Positions 53,600 to 64,000 of a DNA stretch of 64,000 nt are shown one piece after another. The stretch comes from Rhynchopus sp. YZ270_cl-10 (lineage: Eukaryota; Euglenozoa; Diplonemea; Diplonemida; Diplonemidae): the NCBI GenBank assembly GCA_964035575.1, contig OZ037851.1:806001-870000 (forward strand). The letters run 5' to 3'. Position 1 is the stretch's first letter, and the number at the start of each line of letters is the position of its first letter. Under the pieces are notes generated by a model, which saw only the letters and a list, made by a program, of their open reading frames with translations, had not been told where the DNA came from and did no database searches. The translations under genes were made by a program, and so were the position numbers.

Positions 53600-56500
53600 T
53601 CTGTTCGGCCGGAGGACAAGCCGCAGGGGCTAACAGCCCCGCTGATCTCCCTCGCGCTGGTGAAGGGAAATGCGCACGGAGAGGGGTTGTGGGAAAGAAG
53701 GAGTGCGTTCATTGCATCAAGAAGTGCAGGGCAGCGAACCTTGTGGACGCAGACGTGGGTGGCGAATGGGTTGCCGCTGTTGATGCAAAAGGAGGGGGTC
53801 AGGGGAATGCTGAAGACGAACCACAACTGGACTCCAGTCATTGTGAAGGTGGGGCGTTGCGCGACGTACAGAACACTGCGGGGAGAGGGGCGCCGCTGAA
53901 AGCGCTGACGCCGATACAGGTGGGTGACCCTGTAGCCACATTCAGGCGGTGATGTTCTACGGAAAGAAGAAGCCTGTACCAGCCACACCCAAACCAGGAG
54001 GGGTACACCGAAGCCTCTAGTGGAGTACGCCCGCTTCATACGGGAAACCCTGCGAAGGAGAGGGGGTGCTGATGCGGACTCTGAAGTGAGAGCAGATTGC
54101 GACACGGAGGTCAGCCAACTGCGCCAACAGCCTGCAGCCACAACAACACACGGCCCAACCCAAGCCGCAACTGCCACTGCAATACCAGCAGCCCAGCAAC
54201 AAAGACAGGCTCAGCAAGAACCGGTGAGCGCCCTCCCCTACGAGAGGTACCAGACGGACCTCGACAAGGCAGATGATGAAGGAACTCGCACTCTCAGGAC
54301 AGGATCCATGCCGAAGAGAGCGGAGCGTATCGCCAGGAAGTGAAGGGACACGTGACGACCCCGGCATGAACAATGCAATTCTCCCTAACGTGTGGTACCC
54401 CACAGTCGGCACCAAGGATCTTGGGGGTGTTGTTCGCCGTGCGACAAGAGGCGCGCACGTGCTTCCCCGTCCACTTCCCACGGTTGGCCGGAGTCCCCAC
54501 GCAAGTGTGCGAACTCCTGCACCTCACCTTCACGGTGCCGCTCTTCTGCAGGCGGAGTGCGCGCAGGGCACCGCTTCCCTCCCAGACCCCACCACCCCGG
54601 TATGCGTACCATGCATTGGGGCGGCTGTTCTGCCCGACGTCAACCCCAGACGCGACAGGAGACCCACCGAGAAGAGAAGACACTCCGCCGCGTGCACGCA
54701 ACTACTTGCACCACTATAAAAAGACAACTGTTGGTAGCGCAAGGTATATAACCAAATCTCAAACCCTTCGCTGTTAACGAATGGCTGATGAACGAGAGCC
54801 GACTGAATCAGCAATGCGCACAGGAGTCTTACGACGTTGCTATGCAAGAGCTCAAAGCAGGACAAACCGGGAACATTTATGCGTGCACGAAAGGTGGGAT
54901 GAGGGAAGGGAAGAGTGTCATGAACGGAGGTTGTAGCAATGCTTGTGAGCGTTCACGAACGTGTCAGACCCAGCGCAGCCGGAGAACAACGGGACGACAC
55001 CAACCCGCACGAATGGGCGGTGGAACACAACATGGGGCAGCAACACATATCCAGAAGGGGAAAAGATATCGCCAGGTGGTATCACTGATAGCGCCACATG
55101 TGGTTTTTGTGGACAGCGTGGCCCGAACCAAAATGGGAAGACCAAGGAGTGTCTACACTCGGACCATCTCCCAGAGGTTGAATTAGAGACAACAACAGCG
55201 ACACCAGTGGCGCATAAATCGACGAAGATGGACAAGAAGTTGAGACTGGAAGAAGGCAACGGGCCGATTACCAAAGAGATGGAGCGCAGCTCACCAACAG
55301 TACGCTAACACAGCATTCACCAAGTAGGCAGGCATGGTGAAGAACATCGCACAGAGGCACATACCCACAGGTAAAGTGCGAGGCGCTGGTACAGGGAGGA
55401 GAAGAAGGCAGAGGGATGCAGGAGATCAAACGTCAGCAGAAATGTCAAACGCTGACCCCAGCTGACGGAGACGCCCACAGACCTGCCTCCGGCAGGTGAC
55501 CAACAAGATCCGGAAGGCGAAGCGGTGGGTGAGGGCAGATGCGCGAAGGCGGTGGCGTTCCCTTGCGAGAACGGGGCGGATGGGAGGACAAGGCACAGTC
55601 GTATCCCGTGACGGGGTGCACAACGAACGAGGAAAGGGCGGACACTCGGGAATTGTTACAGTCAGTGAATGCAGGCTCCTCGTGGGAATGGAAGCAGAAG
55701 GATCCCCAATGGAGGAAACAAGCGAGGCAGAATCTCCACCCATTAATGAGGAGCTGCAGAAGGCCTTACAAGAGTCACGGGACCGGAAGGCATCCACAAC
55801 GACATGCTGATACACCTCGGGCCACACAACGGAAGCACTTCTCCACCTGACGCACAAGGACAACCACCCCGTGGACCACGCTGCTTGCCTTATGCACAGA
55901 AGGCTGACCAGAAAAAGAACCTGGTAACACCCACATCACTGACCAGCACCGTGACTAAAGTCATGTAGCAAACAGTGGCACCAGACTGCTGCTGCATCCC
56001 AAACAAGCAGGCTTCATTACACCGCTCTGCTGTGGACAGCATAGCCCACATCACCCAACTGGCCAAGGATCCTGTGGCGAGGGGAAACCCCTAATTATAC
56101 TGACCCTGGACTTGGACGACAGAGTGAAGCGGGTGAAAACCTTGGAGAGCTGAAGAAACACCGCCTGTCGAAACGTAACACAACGGCTTACGACGTATCT
56201 AAAAAGCCGCACAGCACGAACAGCAGTGAAAGGAACATGGCGCAAGGTGTATGAAATGCGAGAGGGTGTGCCTGCTGTTGCATGGTGATGGCAGAAGTGG
56301 CAGAAGCTCTAGAGGAGACGGCGTAGTGCTGTAGCCGACGATCTAGCGTCGTGCAGAGAAGACACACTGGAGGAAGCTACCGCAGCAATGCAGTGGGGTC
56401 CACAAGATCTCGAGGCAAACCTACATCACGACAAAGCTGGTATACGGCAGCAGAACGTACGCGGACGGGACGGGGAGGTGGTGCTGGACGCACTGACGAC

Positions 56501-58700
56501 GTCTACAACACCTAACCGAGGTGAGAGCAAAGGCCCACAGAGACTGTGAGCAGTGCAACACCCTGAGGCGAGGGACTGGGGTTACGACGCTCACATGTTA
56601 GAGCAAATCAAACTGCCGTACGTGCAATCCACTGACGCGCAGTCTGGCTGTATGGGACCGGCACAGCTGAGTAAGCAACGGCCTCATGTGAGGTACCACA
56701 TAAATGAGGGGCACGTGTGATCACGGGCGGCAACTGGTCCACGGACAGGATACACCTGGGTCAATGTATCTCATCTTTGTATCCGATGGCTCCAGCGATC
56801 CGATGTGCATTCCTCTCAAGTAACTCATGCACTCATCTGTTTTGCTATTGTCTCCATCTGCTGAAACTTGAACATTTGCATACTCCTCGTGTCTTCCCTT
56901 CCTTGGCCAGCTTTGCTGCCCGAGCTTGGTCCTTTTCTGCAACAGCACTTGCTCTTCCATTGTCTGGACGCATACCGCAGCTGACATGCTTGTCTCAAAC
57001 TCTTCTGGAAGCACATCTGCAGACGATGAAGAGGCCATCAACTACCACGCGGCACTGTATAAATGGGCGAGGCAGGAGAGGAACTCCTGGTGTGCAATTC
57101 ATTCGATGTACAGTGCAGCAAGATCGTGGCTCAGGCGCGGAGAACACACCGAGCAAGAGAGAATATACAGACACGGCACCGACGATGACGTGCACTCACT
57201 TCCCAGTGGCGCTGTGGCACTGGAATAACGTAATCCCAAGGTCGACATCAGACGTTGCATGAGGGCAATGACGAGCTGACTATCGCAAACCTACCGCAAG
57301 CAGACCAACTTCACCACAGCGGTGGCGAGTGGCATGTGATGCCCAGTGCCCTGAAGTGCCAACGCTGAGAGATCAGGTCAAGCGCGGGTAAACGGCGCCA
57401 CCCCACAACGCTGAAGGCGCAACGTCTTCTGCCAACTCCGCAACCACCGTCTTGCTCGCGTCCAGCACCTGGCCCATGGTGTCGTGATGTTACATGGCAT
57501 CGCTGAGGGCAAAGGCGATTAGCGACCGGCTGGCGAACGGCAGGAGTAACGATATCGCAAGGTAGCCAATGCCTCACCTTCTAAAGACGCGCATTAACGG
57601 AATAGGTTCCTTCTCTCAACCTGCTATGTGCACACTGTCACGTCTGTGCAGAAACGACGTGGGTCGGAGGTGCTGGTATTATCATATACCCTGGCGAAAG
57701 AGAAGCAAACCTGGCCATGTTTAGGGTCAAAAGGAAAACCGCATCAGCTCTAAAAAGGGTTGGCCGGCTGTGTAGGACCGGTACCCAGAGGCGACAGCTG
57801 TGTGGAGATGACACAGGGTGACACGGTCGCACTGCTTAAAAAATAAGAAAAACTCGAAACCCCAACAACACGCCAGAGTCCCTCATACCGAGTACTCATA
57901 CCGAGCGCAACGCTCTCGAGAAGCGGCATTAGCTCCCTCACAGGAACCCTGGAGGATGGGCTTGACAGAGCCAGCTGCACGTATCCGGGATTGCAAACCT
58001 CTGCAACGGACCTACCCTCAACACCAGGTTAATAGGAAATGACTCTGTTGCATCAGATGGCTCGCTACGTTGGGCACGAAGAAGTGGGGCGGAGAGAGTG
58101 GGAGCACCCACAACATGCTCTGTGCAGATGAAGGGAAGACTTTGCTCCCCTTGAGGGCCCACGATACTGCACGGAGGTTCTCCAAACAAAGAAACCTTGG
58201 AAGATGAACGTGCCTCTCGTGCACACATCTGCACAAAACGATACGCTGTTGAGGAAAGCTGATTAAAGGTCCTTCACTGGCTCAGGGCGACGAATAGCCT
58301 GGGAGGGAGGTTGCTTCTTGTATGTTGATACGGTGATTCGGGATACAAACGGCAGATGTTGGGGAGGTTGGCATCTGTACAGCCCATTACACTGTGGCTG
58401 CGTTACTAAACATCCAAACCTTGAAAGGACATTAGCGAAAGTAGATTCTCGTTTGGACCCACTCCACTTCAGGGCGCCTTCCTTCGCCATTCCCCTAAGT
58501 TACCTTAGATGCAAGCAGAAGGTTTTTGCCACTTCCCTCGGAGGCGGGTTTGGCCAGATAGGGCCAGTGGGACCAGGTTGTAGCCAAAACACTCAAATGT
58601 CCTTCTAACCCTGTCTTGTTGGCTCTCAAGGCGGGGTAGGGAGTGCCGCCTCAATGCACAAGCACTAACCGTAGCCAACCCGCTGGGAATGACATAGCAC
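53600..58700 (+). mobile_element. Decayed non-LTR retrotransposon-like region (LINE)
   Basis: About 5 kb of GC-rich DNA without A/T runs, unlike the host spacers, and with no long frame. Plus-strand remnants fall in LINE order: Gln/Ala- and Cys-containing pieces at 54.0-55.3 kb (for example SATCGFCGQRGPNQNGKTKE), an RT-like piece at about 56088-56285 (LIILTLDLDDRVKRVKTLES, then LTTYLKSRTARTAVKGTWRK and MREGVP, matching the LDxxxAFDxV, W...YL..R, V.G and GVPQG stations), and an RNase H-like piece at about 57644-57760 (WVGGAGIIIYPGEREANL). The RNase H after RT would suit the ingi/L1-Tc-type elements of euglenozoans. Family and ends are not fixed, and the decay is heavy, so the element is old. 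It could be more than one element. Confidence 0.5.
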
Positions 58701-59544
58701 ATCCCCCGAACAGTAAACATGCAAGGATCGATAAAGCATGCCTCAAATGCTGAATGAAACGATATGCCCCACCGAGCGTGCGTCCAAAAGAAAGAACCCT
58801 AGAAAGATGTACCCCATGTGCCCCCGGGTGCTTTTTATCCCTCTCCCAAACGTACAGGACTCCAAAAGAGGCTTCAGTGGTCTGGTCTCCCCCACCCTAA
58901 CCCCACCCACGCACCCACTCCCGCCCACAAGCTGTTCTGCGTACAGCTTCTCTCGCAAACGCAATGCCACCCAAACTGCTCCTCTCCTCTCGTCTCCTCT
59001 CCTCTTCACCCCAGAAGCGTGAAAGCATGTGACACCACCAAAGCAACACCAACGTGCAAGACCTGCAAGAGTACACCCAGTATGCCATCCAACCTCGTAC
59101 CTGTTGCCGGTGAGTTCTCACTCCTCCCCCCACTCTCAAAACCCCAAGCAATGAGCGCTGCCCACCCGTTTTCCTCAGCTCCTCTCCCCTCTCCCACCCT
59201 CCCCTCTCAAGCAACGAGGCGCACATGCCTTGAAGAGCGGAACTCCTGGAGGAGATACGTCTTCAGAGAAGATGCCACAGCTAGCCACCACACCACACTG
59301 CGCAAAATCCGGAGGATGTCGTGAAGACAGACTCATACATTTTGCAGGGGTGCGATCCATCCAGGCCCAATCACAACAACGTACTGCACAGTGACAGTCT
59401 CGATCACGCAGTGCCAAGAAACATCCTGACAAAAACATGAGAAACAAAACACTTTGCCGCACCTACACGGCGGGGTCCGCACACCCCGAGGGTCCGTAAA
59501 ACGGCATGTTAGGAGGGTCCCTCTTTACGGAGTGTCATTACGTA
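58700..59544. other. Spacer between the LINE-like region and the fold-back element
   Basis: C-rich, with no coding frame I can support. The frame at 58818-59324 (168 codons) is Pro/Ser/Thr-rich and reads through simple CCTCTC tracts. Near 59470-59540 diverged GGGTCCGTAA words precede the 22-bp tandem array. Confidence 0.4.
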
Positions 59545-59630
59545 CCCTAGGGTACGTAATTACGGACCCTAGGGTACGTAATTACGGACCCTAGGGTACG
59601 TAATTACGGACCCTAGGGTACGTAATTACG
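59545..59630. repeat. 22-bp tandem repeat, four copies
   Basis: Unit CCCTAGGGTACGTAATTACG plus GA, starting at 59545, 59567, 59589 and 59611. Each unit is made of small palindromes (CCCTAGGG, TACGTA, TAATTA). It lies 250 bp outside the left arm of the fold-back structure; an A13/T15 palindrome and AT-rich DNA fill the gap. Confidence 0.9.
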
Positions 59631-59887
59631 TGGGCTGGGTGCTTTTCGGACTCAAAAAAAAAAAAAATTTTTTTTTTTTTTTTGGGCCGACAAAAAAATT
59701 TGTTGGGGGGGAAAAATATTTATTTTGATCAAAATTCGTCTTGTACTATAGTGCACTGGGTACACCAAAATAACCGTATTTTGCCTCAAAATTTGACCTC
59801 ACAATCTTTTCTCGAACATGTATTTCTGGGGGTTTCTTTGGATTTTTTGGGCTATTTTAAGACCTACCACGGCAAATTTTGGGGGGG

Positions 59888-62506
59888 ATAACAGCATCCT
59901 CAACATCAGTATTGCGTGCACGGCGTGGCATTGACCCAAAAAAAAAAAAAAAAACGAAACAAAAGGAAAATAAAAGGTAAGAAAGTGAAAGTCCTCATCA
60001 ATGATGAGGGGGTGACACCATGCATGTTTAACCAATCTCATTTTGGTGCCACAGAAGAGTCCCACGACCTTGGGAGGGAGTAATGCTTGATGTACTCCCC
60101 AGGAGGGCAGCTGGACTCTTCACCGAAGTCCCTCTGCAGCTTCAGGGTAACATCCCTGTCGCTTACCTTTACCGAGCAGGTTTTAAAGGAAGAACTTCAC
60201 TTTTAAAAAACCCCTCCACAGCCACACAGTGCAGCATGTTTGTGGTGTTCTTTGTTTTTGCCAGGTTTGGAAACTTGTGTATGCAGGTGCGGCAAGGGTT
60301 TTGGGTGTCATTGCTGTTGCAACCTCCTCCTCCTCGTCACTGTCGTCAGCTTCATTGCCAAGCTCTTCGTAGATGCTCAGCATGCTGCACTGCCTGTACT
60401 TGGGCAGCAAGCCCTGCATCATGATCTGATACACACCGTTGCGGGCGTTCTCATTCTCCCAAGCCCTGATCACAGTGTTGCTGAGTGTGACGCCAACGTA
60501 GCTCGTCTTATATTTTCCGCCCTGCCGCTTAGTGAAGGAGTACGTACACATTTGGTTTCTCATGCTTAGGGTTGTTCACGAGTTTCGCGTCCACTTTGTC
60601 GAGCTTATTCTGTTTGTTGTTCTTCTGCTTCTTCCCAAAAAGGATGGCCATGGCGGCGCTGGTGTTCGGGGTGTTCGTGGGGATACGTTTCCCCGTAACC
60701 TTCATCGACAACTTCCGGAATCTCGGCCCTTCCAGAACACACCGTCCTCCTCCTCTTTATCCGTTGATTTCCTCACCCAGCAGCAGAGGAAGTCGTGGAA
60801 GTATCCGGTGTCTAAAGAAGAAGCACTATCACGAGCGCGTTTTCCAGGTGTGCACATGGTCAGGAAGACTTACTAAAGGAACTCTGTTGGGAGGTAGAAA
60901 AGCTGCTGATATTGAAGGGCCTGAAACAAATTGCAAAAACCCCCCTCCTTTTGTTTGTTTCATTTTCAAGAACAAAACAAAACAAAAAAAAAAGGAGGGG
61001 GGATTTTTGCAAATTGTTTTTCAGGCCCTTCAATATCAGCATCTTTCTACCTCCCAACAGAATTCCTTTGTTAATTCTTCCTGACCATGCCTGGAAAACG
61101 CTCTCGTGGTGCTTCTTCTGATTTAGACGCAGAATACTTCCACGACTTCCTCTGCTGTTGGGTGAGGAAAGCAACGGATAAAGAGGAGGAGGACTCCGGC
61201 AAGACGGGGTGTGTTCTGGAAGGGCCGAGAATCCGGAAGTTGTTGATGAAGGTTACGGGGAAACGTATCCACACGAACACCCCGAACACCACCACCGCCA
61301 TTGCCACGCTTTTTGGGAAGAAGCAGAAGAACAGCAAGCTGAACAAGCTCGAGAAAGTGGACGCCAGACTCGTGAACGACCCCAAGCACGCGAAACCGAA
61401 TGTGTACTCCTACACTAAGCGCCAGGACAAAAAATGTGTGACGAGCTACGCTGGCCTCGTACTCCGTGACAGTGTGATCAGGGCTTGGGAGAATGAGAAC
61501 AACACCCGCCACCCTGTGTATGACCTCATGATGCAGGGCTTGCTGCCCAAATACAAGCAGTGTAGCATGCTCAGCATCTACCAAGAGCTTGGCAAAGAAG
61601 CTGACGACAGTGACGAGGAGGACGACGAGGAGGAGGAGGAGGAGGATGAGGAGGTTGCAACACCAATGACACCCAAAACACCGACAACGCCCAGAACACA
61701 GAAAACACCGACAACGCCCAGAACACCCAAAACCCAGGATACAAAGAGAAGAAGAACAACGGGCGCAACCCCTGCCGCACCTGCATACACGTTTCCAAAC
61801 CTGGCAAAAACAAAGAACACGACCAACATGATGCACTGTGTGGCTGTCGAGGGGGTTTTTAAAACCTGCTCGGTAAAGGTAAGCGACAGGGATGTTACCC
61901 TGAAGCTGCAGAGGGACTTCGGTGAAGAGTCCAGCTGCCCTCCTGGGGAGTACATCAAGCATTACTCCCTCCCAAGGTCGTGGGACTCTTCTGTGGCACC
62001 AAAATGCGTACCGTGGATGGGGGTCTTCTTCGAGGTGCGGGTTGCTTTGCTGCCCCCTGTTGACGTCTCAATAACTTGCGACTTCTCCATGGAAACCTTG
62101 ATGTCACCTGATGTCGTCTCGCAGGTGGACTCTTTGCTTGGGGGTACTGCAGCGGAGGGTACTGCAGAGGAGGGGCCCGGTGGTGACGAAGACGTACACC
62201 CCGTAAGCGAGCCAATTACAATCAGCCAGAATGAGATTGGTTAAACATGCATGGTGTCACCCCCCCTTTTTTTTTATCATTGATCATACTCATAAAAGTA
62301 CCCTCTCTCCGCACCCCATACTTTTGGCCTTGCTGTATCTATTTTCATCGCTCCTCCCTTCCCACACATCATCATCTCTACTTCAGGACTTTCACTTTCT
62401 TACCTTTTATTTTTCTTTCGTTTTGTTTTGTTTTGTTTCGTTTTTATTTTACTTTTGGGTCAATGCCACGCCGTGCACGCAATACTGATGTTGAGGATGC
62501 TGTTAT
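59888..62506. repeat. Large imperfect inverted repeat (fold-back) around a 40-bp spacer
   Basis: The left arm, about 59888-60951, is the reverse complement, with gaps, of the right arm, about 60990-62506. The match begins at ATAACAGCATCC (left) / GGATGCTGTTAT (right) and ends at GGCCTGAAACAAATTGCAAA / TTTGCAAATTG on either side of an A/T-rich spacer. The left arm is shorter and looks like a decayed mirror copy of the gene carried whole on the right arm. The match includes the first codons of the second gene and then stops, so duplication ended inside it. The whole could be an unusual mobile or virus-like element or a hairpin-forming rearrangement product; the family is unknown. Confidence 0.85.
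61087..62244 (+). CDS. Element-borne protein A, 385 aa, unknown family
   Basis: The frame from the ATG at 61087 looks whole. Residues 1-165 are basic and helical (YFHDFLCCWVRKATDKEEED, IRKLLMKVTGKRIHTNTPNT, VTSYAGLVLRDSVIRAWENE). About 170-195 is a strongly acidic run of Asp/Glu, then Thr/Pro/Lys repeats (TPKTPTTPRTQKTP) and a basic patch (KRRRTTG) that could be a nuclear signal. About 240-345 looks like a beta-rich domain (MMHCVAVEGVFKTCSVKVSD, WMGVFFEVRVALLPPVDVSI). The tail is acidic. A decayed mirror copy lies on the left arm of the fold-back. I recognise no family; an acidic histone-chaperone-like or DNA-packaging role is only a guess. The next gene on the same strand starts 219 bp downstream. 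Confidence 0.6.
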   Translation: MPGKRSRGASSDLDAEYFHDFLCCWVRKATDKEEEDSGKTGCVLEGPRIRKLLMKVTGKRIHTNTPNTTTAIATLFGKKQKNSKLNKLEKVDARLVNDPKHAKPNVYSYTKRQDKKCVTSYAGLVLRDSVIRAWENENNTRHPVYDLMMQGLLPKYKQCSMLSIYQELGKEADDSDEEDDEEEEEEDEEVATPMTPKTPTTPRTQKTPTTPRTPKTQDTKRRRTTGATPAAPAYTFPNLAKTKNTTNMMHCVAVEGVFKTCSVKVSDRDVTLKLQRDFGEESSCPPGEYIKHYSLPRSWDSSVAPKCVPWMGVFFEVRVALLPPVDVSITCDFSMETLMSPDVVSQVDSLLGGTAAEGTAEEGPGGDEDVHPVSEPITISQNEIG

Positions 62507-64000
62507 GGATGTTGGGGAAACGCTTCGTTTGTTCAGGCTTGAGCTTGGCCTTTCGCAGGCACAACTCGCGAAGGTGGGCAGGTTGCATTTCGAGCGCACA
62601 GGGTATCGGATGGGGTTATCGACGAAAAGGGTGCGAAAATTGGAGCGTGAGGAGAAGGAAACCACGAGGGCCCGGCTGGCGCTTGGTTTGGTCGGGGCAT
62701 TTGTGTGGATGGTCCGCGAGGCATGTGAATGGCTTTTGGGAGGTACCCTGCCCCTAGTGGGCTTGCTCTACACCGACGGGTATACGCCGAGGAATTCCCT
62801 CCGCACGAGGAATGCCCGTGTTCGCTTGTCCCTCGCCCTGTTGAATCTTCAGACAGGATTCTTCTCCCCAGGTCTAACTGTGGTTGACCTAAAAAAAAAA
62901 TGGTTCAAGGCGTATGAGCACTACACCCTGCAGAATCAGCTCGAGCAGCTGGGTGGGGCCACCTGCCAAGCCGAGCCTCCGAGCGGACAACCGTGCAGGC
63001 TGGCCAGCGTCGTCGTGGGAAAGATGTGCCCAGATCATCTGGACCGCTGGTCCAAAATTAAGGGCTGCGGTCCCACATCGCATAGATGTTGCACATGTGC
63101 TATCCCTGAGGACGAGTGGTCGCTGAACATTCACAACTGCCCACATCTGACTGTGCAGCAAATGGCGGATGCCGGTTTTCCCTCACGACTTGCTTCTGTT
63201 GCGCCTCGGTGCCGTTTTGTGAGCCCCGCCCTCCACGACACGAAGGGTCTTGTTCAAAAATTGAACGCCCTCATCGACAGACCGACAAGGCTGGTGCTGT
63301 CGTCTGTGTGCGCGCATCTCCGGTGCGATATTTCGCAGAACGCCATCGGGGATCAGCTTCGGACAGTGGCGCGCGCAATGGGGGAGAGCAGGGACCTGTC
63401 TGGCCAGTGGAAATGGCTGTACGTGTGTGTTACTGAACTCATTCAGTACAGGTACCAGGATGTGCCATGGCGTTATCACGTGCTGAAGGAGGGAGCTGCC
63501 GTCGACCCGTTCCTCAGGGCGAGGGTGGCAGGCCACATTTTCCTGGTCCTCATGGAGCTGGTCAGAAGAGGTAGTACAAAAAACGCCTTCTGCCACTCCA
63601 TCAACCACTGGTGGCATTTCTCCGATGCCATCCCTCTCGAAGCATCCGATGAGCGGGAGGAGGCCGAGAACGGGAAGAGGAAGCGTCTCGCCCCCAATGT
63701 GACGAGCCCACAGACCTATGAGGTCACAATGGCTATGGCGGAGCAGAGAGCCCGCACGCAGGCATGCAGGTGGGAAAAGGCGACATTGGACGCCGTGGGA
63801 TTGGAGGGGAAAAAAAAGGTGATTATGTGCAAGTGCCTCAGCGCTACTGCCAAGAACCGTCTCGCTGTGCACAGGCTCTTGACTCAGCTCACGGAAATAC
63901 GTCCTGGGTTCGCCCACATCACCGGACGTTACGTGCTGTTTAGTTTTCTGGAGGGGGAGGGGATAGGCTATGTGTGCCTGTGCAGCGAAAAAATACCCAA
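62463..64000 (+). CDS. Element-borne protein B, partial (runs past right edge), HTH-like start and Cys/His-rich middle
   Basis: From the ATG at 62463 the frame is open for 512 codons to the window end. Residues about 20-60 (ETLRLFRLELGLSQAQLAKV, then MGLSTKRVRKLERE) look like an XRE/Cro-type helix-turn-helix with the LSQxxLA signature. About 175-225 has CRLASVVVGKMCPDHLDRWS, then SHRCCTCAIPEDEW and HNCPHL, a plausible zinc site. The rest is helical with conserved-looking Trp/His (QWKWLYVCVTELIQYRYQDV, INHWWHFSDAIP) and a KRKRLAP basic patch. The first 15 or so codons lie inside the inverted repeat. The composition is gene-like with no interruption. It may be a DNA-binding protein or recombinase/transposase of the fold-back element; no catalytic triad could be recognised and the C-terminus is not in view. 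Confidence 0.65.
   Translation, partial: MPRRARNTDVEDAVMDVGETLRLFRLELGLSQAQLAKVGRLHFERTGYRMGLSTKRVRKLEREEKETTRARLALGLVGAFVWMVREACEWLLGGTLPLVGLLYTDGYTPRNSLRTRNARVRLSLALLNLQTGFFSPGLTVVDLKKKWFKAYEHYTLQNQLEQLGGATCQAEPPSGQPCRLASVVVGKMCPDHLDRWSKIKGCGPTSHRCCTCAIPEDEWSLNIHNCPHLTVQQMADAGFPSRLASVAPRCRFVSPALHDTKGLVQKLNALIDRPTRLVLSSVCAHLRCDISQNAIGDQLRTVARAMGESRDLSGQWKWLYVCVTELIQYRYQDVPWRYHVLKEGAAVDPFLRARVAGHIFLVLMELVRRGSTKNAFCHSINHWWHFSDAIPLEASDEREEAENGKRKRLAPNVTSPQTYEVTMAMAEQRARTQACRWEKATLDAVGLEGKKKVIMCKCLSATAKNRLAVHRLLTQLTEIRPGFAHITGRYVLFSFLEGEGIGYVCLCSEKIP

Noticed and set aside
58818-59324. 168-codon Pro/Ser-rich plus-strand frame
   Set aside because: Reads through simple CCTCTC tracts; composition explained by base bias.
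59545-59630. Telomere repeat array
   Set aside because: The CCCTAGGG unit is a 22-mer palindrome, not a TTAGGG-type tandem, and the array has only four copies.
1-64000. Spliced-leader RNA gene, 5S rRNA or other structured RNA genes
   Set aside because: Looked for and not found by eye; absence is not proof without a covariance-model search.

Overview
The window looks like a piece of a unicellular eukaryote genome, most likely a euglenozoan and possibly a diplonemid. Every host gene I can support (eleven confident or moderate, plus one weak candidate) lies on the minus strand across 52 kb. Several start codons sit 15-60 bases after a pyrimidine tract ending in CAG, as expected for spliced-leader addition. 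There are only a few GT-AG introns, mostly with GTATGT-like donors, and the long intergenic stretches are full of A/T runs and repeats. I found no rRNA, tRNA, CRISPR array or spliced-leader RNA gene, so the lineage call is inference.

Layout. 1-9.5 kb is gene-dense: the start of a Gln/His/Gly-rich protein that runs off the left edge, a PPR-like protein, a double cytochrome b5/flavin reductase, and a membrane-anchored CmcI-like (cephalosporin hydroxylase family) protein with at least two exons. 9.5-18 kb holds two small genes (a Cys-rich signal-peptide protein and an unknown 185-aa protein) and two 621-bp non-autonomous hAT-type elements of equal length in opposite orientation. 18-31 kb has no convincing gene. 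It carries several interspersed repeat families, including a same-strand stem-loop family with compensatory stem changes and a roughly 172-bp tandem family. 31-52.5 kb is gene-dense again: a possible two-exon membrane protein, a five-exon (or longer) polyQ-PPR protein, a 1713-aa beta-propeller/RING protein resembling a CORVET/HOPS tether, an NTF2-like protein, a two-exon membrane protein, and a voltage-gated K+ channel. Two introns or intron-like gaps carry small DNA transposons; a third, 1243-bp element with a (ACCTGTGT)n minisatellite core fills most of the intron of the two-exon membrane protein.

52.5-64 kb is mobile-element territory, mostly plus strand: a hAT C-terminal domain fragment, a long decayed non-LTR retrotransposon-like stretch (RT-like, then RNase H-like remnants), a 22-bp tandem repeat, and a fold-back structure (arms 59888-60951 and 60990-62506). 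The right arm carries an intact 385-aa frame and leads into a second frame, open for 512 codons to the window edge, with an HTH-like start and a Cys/His-rich middle. I could not assign this two-gene element to a family; it is the best candidate for something undescribed.

The host genes do not form one pathway. PPR proteins, a flavohaem reductase and a probable mitochondrial membrane subunit suggest an organelle bias, which is inference.
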